Shown in pieces: positions 8,871 to 16,027 of a stretch of DNA of 16,027 bases. The notes under the pieces are model-generated. The model made no database searches, was not told the origin of the DNA, and saw only the letters and a program-made list of their open reading frames with translations. Every line of letters begins with the position of its first letter. Positions within the stretch are counted from its first letter, which is position 1. Made by a program: the position numbers and the translations under genes. This DNA comes from Flavobacteriales bacterium (GTDB lineage: Bacteria > Bacteroidota > Bacteroidia > Flavobacteriales_F > PHOS-HE28), in NCBI GenBank assembly GCA_016702645.1, contig JADJDP010000056.1:1-16027 (forward strand). The letters run 5' to 3'.

Positions 8871-11800
8871 GTGAAGAGACGTGCGATGCGGTTGCGTGCC
8901 ACCCCGGCATAGGAGGTGAAGAGGCCACAGGCGAGCAGTCTGCCATCGGGTTGCAACACAAGATCGGTCACGCGGTCATTGAACCCTTCGCAAGGTTGGA
9001 AGGTGGCATCCAAGCTGCCATCGGCGTTCAGCCGTGCGATGCGCTCGCGGGTCGCCCCGTTGAAGGAAGTCTCCCCCTACTAGGATCTTGCCGTCCGGTT
9101 GTATCACCAAGGCATGCACTGGGTCATTGAACCCGGTGCCTGGATCGAAGGTGGGATCCACGGTCCCGTCCGCGTTCAAGCGGACGATCCGGTTGCGTGC
9201 CACGCCTTCGTACGACGTGAAATCACCGCCGACCAGAATGCGGCCATCGGTCTGTAGCGCCACGGTATAGGGCGTACCGGTGAACCCGTCCGTCGGGTCG
9301 TTATAGTCACCGCCGTGCTCAAAGCTGAAGTCCAAGCCGCCGAACTGGTCGAGCCGGAGAATGCCGCGACAGATGGTGCCGACGAACGGGGAGAGACCAT
9401 CGTACCATAGGAACGCGCCCACCACGATCACCCGCCCATCCGGTTGGATGACAAGGTCCGTGGGCGCACCGTTGAGGGGAATGGGAAGTCGAAGCCCAAG
9501 CCGATATCGAACGAGGGGTCCAAGGTGGCGCTGCTGTTCAGCCGTACCAGGTCATACCGAGCGCTTCCATTGAAAGCATCGAAAACGCCGCCCACCAGCA
9601 CCTTTCCGTCCGCCTGTAGGGCGAGCGCCCCGGTGGGACCCGGACCGAATCCGGTCCCTGGGTTGAACGATGGATCGAGGCTTCCATTGGCTTGGAGCCG
9701 CGCGATGCGGGCCCGTGCGGTGCCATTGTACGCGGTGTATTCACCGCTCACGATCACTTTGCCGTCCGGTTGCAAGGCGAGGCTGGTGGAGGTGAACCCG
9801 GTGAAACCGGTACCGATAGCATAGGTGGCATCGAGGGAGCCACTGCTGTTCAAGCGCGCGATGTGGTTCTTCGTTGTGCCGTTGAACGCGGTGAAGCGCC
9901 CGCTCACGATCACTTTGCCGTCCGGTTGAAGGGCCATGTGGCCGGCCACATCATTGAAGCCTGTTCCAGGATCGAACGAAGGATCAAGGCCCGCTGTCTG
10001 GAAGGCCGTTCCGCCGATCGTCACACCGCTACAGACGCAGTTGGGATCATAGATGTCGTTGAAGGTGGTGGGGTCGCAATCGTTGCATGGGGTACCAGGC
10101 AACGCGGTACCTCCCGGCACACCCTCACAGTCGCCGATGGGTGGCGTACCGAGGCAAACACAGGTGGCATCATAGAGGTCATCGGTCGTGTTGGGGTTCC
10201 CGTCATCGCAGGCAGTTCCTGGCAAAGCGGGTCCGCCAGCCACGCCTTCGCAATCGATCAACAGGCCTGCACAGAGGCAATTGGCATCGTACTCGTCGTT
10301 ACCGGTTCCGGGGTCGCCGTCATCGCAGGGGGTGCCGGGACCCGCACTGCCACCGGGTACACCGGCACAGTCAGGAGCAGGCCGCTGCACACGCAATCGG
10401 AGCCGTAGACATCATTTCCCGTGGTCGCGAGACCGTCGTCGCAAGCGGTGCCCGGCAAGGCGGGTCCGTTCGGAACGCCGAGGCAATCCACACCACCGCC
10501 CAGTAGCCGGGCGATGCGGTTGCGGCCGGTGCCGTTGTACGAGATGAATTCGCCCCCCACCACCACGTTCCCATCCGCCTGCAATGCCAGCGCATGGACG
10601 ATCTGTTCGAACCCTGTGCCCGTGTCGAAGGATGGATCGATGCTGCCATCAGGGTACAGGCGAACGATGTTCTTGCAGTTGCTCCCGTTATACGTGTTGA
10701 AGTTGCCGGCCACGATGATGCGGCCATCGGGTTGGAGGACCAGCGAGCGAACCTCCAAGTCGAAGCCATCGCCTGGATCGAACGAGGCGTCCAAGCTGCC
10801 GTCGGGCTCTACGCGAACAATGTTGTGTCGGCTCACGCCATCAAAACTGGAGAACTCACCTGCCAGCACCATGCGGCCGTCCGGCTGCAACACGAGGGCA
10901 CGCACCCAGTTGAAGTTGTTGAACCCCGAACCGGTATCGAAGGAGGGATCGACCGAACCGTCCGGAAGAAGCCGCGTGAAGATCGCCGATCCGCCCTCAG
11001 GGCCGCCGGCAACGATGATCTTACCATCCGGCTGAAGTGCATTGGCTATCACCCACCCGCTGATCGGTGGGGCGAACGAGGCGTCCAGGCTGCCATCACT
11101 GTTCAGTCGCTTGCGGCCCAGGACATCTTCCCATCCGGTTGAAGAAGCAAGGGACCGCCTTCCTCAGCATCGAATCCACAACCGGGCGTACCCGTGAAAC
11201 TGGGATCGATCGAACCATCCGTGTTCAGCCGGACGATCTTATCGATGGGCGTGCCATTATACGCATCAAATCCACCCGTCACCAGCACCTTTCCATCGCT
11301 CTGTACGGCGATGGAAACGGAGAGCCACCCATTACCACATGGAATCCAGTGCCTGGGTCGAACCCGGTGTCCAAGGTCCCGTCCGCATTCAAGCGCGCGA
11401 TGCGACCGCGACCAACTCCGTTCATCCGGGGAAGTCACCACCCAGGAGCACCTTGCCGTCTGGCTGCAAAGCAAGTCCGGTCACCCCCGCGTTCGCTCCT
11501 GTGCCCGCGTTGAAAGTGGCATCCAAACTCGCATCGGCGTTCAAGCGGACCATCCTTGGGCTTATACCCAGAGATTGGTAGGAAGTGAAGTAGCCGCCTA
11601 CGATCACCTGGTCGTTCCCGAGGACCGACAGCGTGTACGCGTACGGCTGTCCTTGGAAGCCGATCCCCACGTTGAAAGACGGATCCAGACCGCCATTGGA
11701 GAGCAATTGGGTCAATCCACCGCGCGGAATTCCGTTGAAGTCAGTGAACTCACCGGCCACCAGGATCCGGCCATCGGTCCGTAGGGCGAACTCCCACGGC

Positions 11801-12733
11801 ACTGGAGCTGTCCGGCTGCTGTGGGTCGGAAAAGCCCGAACCGATACCAAACCGGGGTCAACTCCGCCATCGGGCTCAAGGCGCGCCAATCGGTTGATTG
11901 GCGTGCCGTTGCACGTGGTGAATCCGCCACCGATAAGCACCTGTCCATCCGGCTGCTCCAAGATCGTACGGACCCCCTCGTTCGCACCGCTTCCCGGATC
12001 GAAGGACATGTCGGTGGTGCCATCGCCGTTGAGCCGCACGATGCCGTTGCGAGGTGCCATTGAACTCACGAATCCACCACCGACGAGCACGTCCCCATCG
12101 GCTCGAAGGGACAAGGCACTCACGCTACCGTCGGGCGTGGATGAACTAGCGTTGAACGTCGGGTCCGTATCGCCGTTGGTTTCGAACCGGGTGATCCAAG
12201 GCATGCTGACCCTCGTTCAGATCGGTGTACCCGCCGCCAGCGATCACTTTACCATCCGGTTGCAACAGCACCGCCGCCGCATAGTAGTTGGTGGGCAGGG
12301 AGATCGCGAATTGCTGATCCGGACTTCCGTCGGTGTTCAATCTGATGATGCGGGGTACGCTCGTACCATTGTAGTTGTAGAACGCCCCCGCCACGATGAT
12401 CTTACCATCGGGTTGAAGCACTACGCTGCTGACGAAGGCATCCGGACCCGTGCCTGTATCGAATGTCTGATCCCGTGTGCCATCCGCATACAACCGTACC
12501 AGATAGCCAGGCCCTGCGCCGTTGTAAGACTGAAAATCTCCACCAACTAGATCCCATCGGGTTGGATCACCTGGGCGATCACCTCGTTTTGTTGGAAACC
12601 ATCCCCGTTCCCGAAGCCCGAGTCGCCCGGATTGAAGGTCGGATCATTCGAACCCGGCTGGCCGAACCAGAGCCAGACCCCGCCCCCCCCCCCCCGGCCC
12701 CCAAAAGAAAGGAAGGGAGTGGATCTGTGCCAT
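8213..12733 (-). CDS. Protein B: giant delta-60 propeller protein (14 + 7 repeats) with Cys-rich linker and T9SS tail
   Basis: Rebuilt as about 1,500 residues from roughly nine frame pieces. The start is uncertain. ATG 12733 (MAQIHSLPF) resembles A's signal peptide, but a 13-base C-run at 12683-12695 puts it out of frame. ATG 12738 and GTG 12753 are in frame with FGQPGSNDPTFNPG at the present tract length. Fourteen delta-60 repeats follow (12650-10495), then four Cys/Asp-rich modules (10488-10026). Seven more delta-60 repeats follow (9992-8873). The Ig/Fn3-like domain and T9SS sorting domain (LLLYPNPTNGD, DGLYVVTLLIGEQ, RLMIVR) end the protein. The TAA stop is at 8213-8215. Clear frame changes lie near 12550, 12203, 11428, 11342, 11125, 10375, 9478, 9066, 8820 and 8762. 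The N-terminus after the signal peptide matches that of C almost residue for residue. Function unknown; likely secreted or surface-bound. Confidence 0.85.
8873..9992 (-). repeat. Second propeller array of gene B, 7 delta-60 units
   Basis: Seven units averaging 160 bp run from LDPSFDPGTGFND to the last RNRIARLF. Cores are LQPDGK, LQPDGK, LQADGK, IQPDGR, LQTDGR, IQPDGK and LQPDGR. One unit carries an inserted segment (LWYDGLSPFVGTICRGIL). Confidence 0.83.
10026..10488 (-). repeat. Four tandem Cys/Asp-rich modules inside gene B
   Basis: Each is about 36 residues with the pattern DCxGVxGGxALPGTxCDDG, then T-x-ND-x-Y and C-x-C-x-G, giving four conserved Cys and many Asp. In plus coordinates they lie at 10382-10488, 10264-10372, 10146-10255 and 10026-10132, spaced about 117-120 bp. 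One replaces the Gly of CDDG with Cys (CNDC). A frame change near 10375 separates the first two. The pattern could be disulfide-stabilised or calcium-binding, but that is inference. Confidence 0.8.
10495..12650 (-). repeat. First propeller array of gene B, 14 delta-60 units
   Basis: Fourteen units averaging 154 bp, the same array length as in gene A. Units 10 and 11 (DGK to RKRLNSDG near 11130, and IIVAGGPEGGSAIF near 11010) are shortened in the loop that normally reads F-x-x-YNG. Counting was done across frame breaks. Confidence 0.8.
12683..12695. repeat. 13-base poly-C tract (poly-G in gene B's signal peptide region)
   Basis: Thirteen C in a row, preceded by CCCCG and followed by GGCCCCC. 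It falls where the hydrophobic core of gene B's signal peptide should be and encodes only Gly in the open frame. It is either an assembly or base-call artefact, or a real slippage-prone tract. Confidence 0.95.
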
Positions 12734-12902
12734 GGCATCTTGAATTGGGACACCTAAGCAGCTTCATCCCCAATGCGAATACTATGACGATCGTTTCTTT
12801 TCAGGTGCGGTCCGTCCTCCAAGAGCACACTGCCGACCAGTGAGGTAGGATCGGACCCGGCCGGGACTTTTTCCTGCGGAGAACCGGTCGGCTGATTCAC
12901 AT
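12734..12902. other. Upstream region of gene B
   Basis: These 169 bp lie between the possible gene B starts and the flank repeat. They should hold the B-A operon promoter. I found no clear -33 TTG / -7 TAnnTTTG pair on the minus strand. TAGTATTCG, near 12780, is the nearest resemblance and is weak. Alternative gene B starts at 12738, 12753 and 12767 fall at its left end. Nothing else is recognised. Confidence 0.4.
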
Positions 12903-13111
12903 CAACCACCGCGGCCAAGCCAGATACCACTTCTCCACCGGCCGCGCCAGGGCTTGTATATCCAACTTATCTCTCGCTTCAGCGATATGGGGATGGCGGA
13001 CATCGCCCTTCTTCGTTCTGCTCCTGGTCGGGCTCTCCCTCTACGCCACCCTACACATCGTAGTACGCAGGGGGGATGCCCAAAGCCTCGGTTGAGAAAC
13101 CGGAACTTCCG
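12903..13111. repeat. Flank repeat, copy 2 (3' of gene C)
   Basis: Matches 4982-5199 over nearly its whole length, starting at CAACCACCGCGGCC and running into the stop of gene C. It differs mainly at 12957-12970 and around 13045-13075, where one copy has small insertions. It lies between genes C and B and probably contains the 3' end signal of C. Confidence 0.85.
12910..12956. terminator. Overlapping inverted repeats in flank copy 2
   Basis: CGCGGCC (12910-12916) pairs with GGCCGCG (12940-12946), and CAAGCC (12916-12921) pairs with GGCTTG (12951-12956). The first stem is identical to copy 1; the second is shorter by two pairs. Retention in both copies suggests function, perhaps transcript end formation for gene C. 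Confidence 0.38.
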
Positions 13112-13755
13112 CTACCGTACGATCATCAACCGCTCAGTGAAGAGCTGCTCTCCGATGAGGAGGGTGACCACATAGAGGCCATCGGCCATGGAACCTGGCA
13201 ATGGGAGCGAGGTGTTCAACGCACCGTCATTCAGTGGCAAAGTGGTGCTCATCACGCGCTTGCCGAAGAGGTCGGTTATGTCCAGCGTTGCGATGGTGAG
13301 CTCCGGATCGATGCCGCTGAGCTGGATGCGCACCTGGTCGCCGTTCGTGGGGTTGGGGTAGAGCAGCAGTTCCGTGGGCTCCTCCGTGTATGCGGCTTCG
13401 AAACCACGCGGCTCAGCGAAGGGCGCAAGCGGTGTCCAGCTGATCTTCACGGTACAGGAGGGACCGTAGTCACACCAAGTAGCGCCGTTGTCGAAACTCG
13501 CGCGCACCTGCACATTGTACGTACGCCCCGCTTTCAGTGGCTTGGTGAGCCATGGGGTGAGGGTGAAGCTGCGCGTGGGGAAGGCGATGGTGCGCGCATA
13601 GGCCGGTTGGCCCGCGGTATTGGTGAAGCGGAACTGGTACTTGTTCGCGCCGGGCACTTCGGTGGCCGCGATGGTGCTTGTGCCGTTGAGCTTCGGTTCA
13701 CCGCGCCGCAGCTGATCACGGGATCGGCGGTGGTGGTGAGTTGGGAGGGATGCAC
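13112..13755 (-). repeat. C-terminal coding cassette, copy C
   Basis: Third copy of the Fn3-like plus sorting-domain DNA, closest to copy B. Frame errors near 13697 (AACCGAAGCTC where the others have AACCTGAAGCTC) and 13745 break the reading frame. Confidence 0.9.
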
Positions 13756-16027
13756 ATGTTCGCATCACCGAGGAGGCGCGCGATGTGGTTGCGGCCGACG
13801 CCATCAAAGCTGGTGAAGCCGCCAACGGCTGCCAGCTTCCCATCGGGCTGCAGGCCATGGCGTAAACCAATCCTGGGAACCCGCTGCCGGATCGAAGGAC
13901 GGATCGAGGCTTCCGTTGGCGTTGACGCGAACGATGCCGTTGCGCAGGATATCATTGAAGGTAAGAGAATGCCCCGCCCACGAGCACCTTGCCATCGGGC
14001 TGCAGCACCACGGGCATCACATCGTAATTGTTGGCCGATTCCCCTGTACCCGGGATCGAACGCGGGATCATTGGTACCACTCTGTGTTCAATCGCGCGAT
14101 GCGCGAGCGCGGCGTACCACCCACGGCGCCGAAGGACCTGCGATGATCGCCTTGCCGTCGGCCTGCAGGGCCATGTTCGTCACCCATCCGTCCGGTCCCT
14201 GGCTCGGGCCGTAGACATTGTTCTCGAACGTGGCATCCAGGCTGCCATCGCTGTTCAGTAGCGCAAAGAAGGCCCCCGTGTTGCCCACCGGGATCTTCCC
14301 ATCCGGCTGCAGCGCCAGGGAGTATGCCGTGCCGAAGACCTGGGGATCGAACAGTTGGAAGGACGGATCCAGGCTGCCATCCGGGTCCAGCCGGGCCACG
14401 CTGCCCGTCAAGATCCCATCCACCGATCCGAAGTTGCCCGCGATCAAAATGCGGCCATCGGGTTGTAGCGTGATGCCCAGCACGCTTCCGTCCGGACCTG
14501 CACCTACGTCAAAGCTGGCATCGCCTCAAGGGGCCTGGAGTGCGGCGCCGCCACCCCGTTATACATGGTGAACTCACCGCCGGCGAGGATCTTTCCGTCC
14601 GGGAGCAGCGACAGTGACTCCACGTAATAGCCATTGAAGCCGGTGCCTGGATCGAAGGAGGGGTCCAGGCTGCCGTCGGCGTTCACGCGCGCGATGCGGT
14701 TGCGGCCGACGCCGTTGTACGAACTGAATCCGCCACCTACGATCAGCCTGTTGTCCGGCTGCAATGCGACCGCATAGTTCGCGTTGTTGAAACCCGTGCC
14801 GGAGGGAAGGAAGGACGCATCCGTGGATCCGTCGCTGCTGATGCGGACCAGGCCGTTCCGACCGTACCCATTGTAAGTGGTGAAGAAGCCACCCGCGATC
14901 ACGTGACCATCGGACTGGGCTAGCAGGCTGTGGATGCCATCAAAGATGTAGGTTGGATCGATGCCTGTTCCCGGATCGAAGAGGGGATCGATGGCTCCCG
15001 TGCCCAGCAACCGCGCGATGCCGCTTTTCGCCGTGCTGTTCACCGTGGTGAAACCGCCGCCGATGACGACCGTTCCATCGGTCCGGAGGCCCACTGCACG
15101 CACGGGGCTGTCCGTGCCGGTCCCCGGGTCGAACGCAGTGTCCAACGTGCCGTCGGCGTTCAGCCGGGCGATGCCGTTGCGCGCTGTTCCATCGAAGGGA
15201 AGTGTGTTGGCCCCGATGAGGATGCGCCCATCGGGCTGCACGAGGCTGGCATGGATGCGCGCTGAATAGCCGGTGCCCAGGTCGCCATCGGTGCTCGTGC
15301 CCGGATCGAAGGTGGCATCCACCGTTCCATTGCTGTTCAGTCGGACGATGTCCTTGCGTGAAAGCCCGTCGAACGTATCGAAGCTGCCCACGGCCAGGAT
15401 CTTCCCATCCGGCTGTAGGGCGATGTCGAAGACCGTGCTGAAGGATGGATAATCGGGGTTGGCATCGAAGGTGGGGTCCAGGCTGCCGTCCGCGTTCAGG
15501 CGAACGATGAACGGAGAAGCGCTTCCGTTGAAGGTGTGGAACCGCCCCCCACGAGCACTTTGCCGTCCGGCTGCACCGCCACCACTTCTCCCAGATCGCT
15601 CGGGCCTGTCGCCCACATCGAACGTCGGGTCAAGCGAACCGTCGCTGTTCAAACGAACCAGGTCGGGAACGGCCTGTCCATCGAACAACGCGTAATAACC
15701 GAGCACGAGAAGCCTTCCATCCGGGCCGCAGCGCCACGCTGGTGACATATTCATCGGAAACCGGTCCCCGTATCGAAGGACGGGTCAACGGACCATCCGT
15801 GTTCAGTCGTGCGATCCGGCCCCGCACTCCACCCCATGGATCGAGGTGAACCCTCCCCACGCCGACGATCCTGCCGTCGGGTTGTTGGGCCAGGGCGTAC
15901 ACCGGCCCCTCAAGATGCCTTCACCATTGCCGAACCCGAGGTCGCCGGGTTGAACGTCGGGTCGCCCGAACCCGGCTGGCCGAACTGCAGGCGTCAGCGC
16001 CAGACCGCCCAGTAGAACAAGTGACCT
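13112..16027 (-). CDS. Protein C: secreted delta-60 repeat propeller (14 repeats) with T9SS tail; start just outside window
   Basis: At least 970 residues. The right edge falls inside the signal peptide (RSLVLLGGLALTPAV), so only a few N-terminal codons are missing. It continues as FGQPGSGDPTFNPG, nearly the same as B. Fourteen delta-60 repeats span 15968-13765. Repeat 11 (KIPVGNTGAFFALLNSDG, near 14250-14325) is short, as in A and B. The last propeller unit leads straight into MCIPSQLTTTADPV without a Cys/Asp-rich module, then the Ig/Fn3-like domain. The T9SS domain (LLLYPNPTNGD, DGLYVVTLLIGEQ, RLMIVR) ends at the TAG at 13112-13114. Frame changes occur near 15970, 15905, 15800, 15740, 15590, 14525, 14490, 14100, 13980, 13860, 13745 and 13697. 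The longest clean stretch is 14504-15754. Probably secreted or surface-bound; function unknown. Confidence 0.87.
13765..15968 (-). repeat. Delta-60 propeller repeat array of gene C, 14 units
   Basis: Fourteen units averaging 157 bp. The best-preserved are LFDIALQPDGKILAVGSF, YAVALQPDNRLIVGGGF and ESLSLLPDGKILAGGEF. Units 1-3 and 12-14 had to be read across frame breaks. Confidence 0.8.

Noticed and set aside
6349..12550. Long plus-strand open frames, for example at 6349-6831, 6940-7728, 9692-10408, 10594-11142 and 11633-12550
   Set aside because: They lie opposite the propeller genes, show no family motifs, and arise because GC-rich antisense frames lack stops.
5940..15968. Regularly spaced short motifs (CCATCGGGTTG every 150-165 bp) resembling a CRISPR or satellite array
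   Set aside because: The period is a codon multiple and the minus strand translates to delta-60 repeats; units are diverged and there are no uniform spacers.
1..16027. Phage, transposon, toxin-antitoxin or defence system
   Set aside because: No integrase, transposase, nuclease, helicase or methylase motif was seen in any frame; repeated DNA is explained by the propeller paralogs and their flanks.

Overview
The window looks like a chromosomal piece of a high-GC Bacteroidota, probably a Flavobacteriales-like lineage. The evidence is four secreted proteins with type IX secretion (T9SS) C-terminal sorting domains, a DUF2911 protein, and lpxD followed by lpxC in the order usual for this phylum. 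No RNA gene, integrase, transposase or CRISPR array was seen.

Left part (1-3244, minus strand): a collinear run reads, in transcription order, a YdfG-like short-chain dehydrogenase, a membrane-anchored DUF2911 protein, lpxD, and the first 161 codons of lpxC, which runs off the left edge. lpxD and lpxC are consecutive-stage lipid A enzymes. The 271-bp gap between them holds two short repeat-like sequences.

Middle (3346-4965, plus strand): one secreted protein of about 540 residues with six blade-like G-x-x-x-W repeats and a T9SS tail. It converges on the large minus-strand cluster.

Right part (5200-16027, minus strand): three paralogous giant secreted proteins, called A (5200-8177), B (8213-12733) and C (13112 to beyond the right edge). 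Each is a signal peptide, an array of delta-60/DUF5122 beta-propeller repeats, an Ig/Fn3-like domain and a T9SS sorting domain. Counted by eye, A has 14 repeats, C has 14, and B has 14, then four Cys/Asp-rich modules, then 7 more. All counts are multiples of seven, which suggests tandem seven-bladed propellers. B and A are 35 bp apart and probably co-transcribed. The 3' ends of the three genes are nearly the same DNA. A and C also share about 210 bp of downstream flank, while B's homology stops about 8 bp after its stop codon.

Nearly every gene, including the essential lpx genes, is broken by single-base frameshifts, often with a compensating shift nearby. I read this as uncorrected indel error in a long-read assembly rather than gene decay, so coordinates below span whole genes across the shifts. 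The deduced proteins are composites of two or three reading frames.
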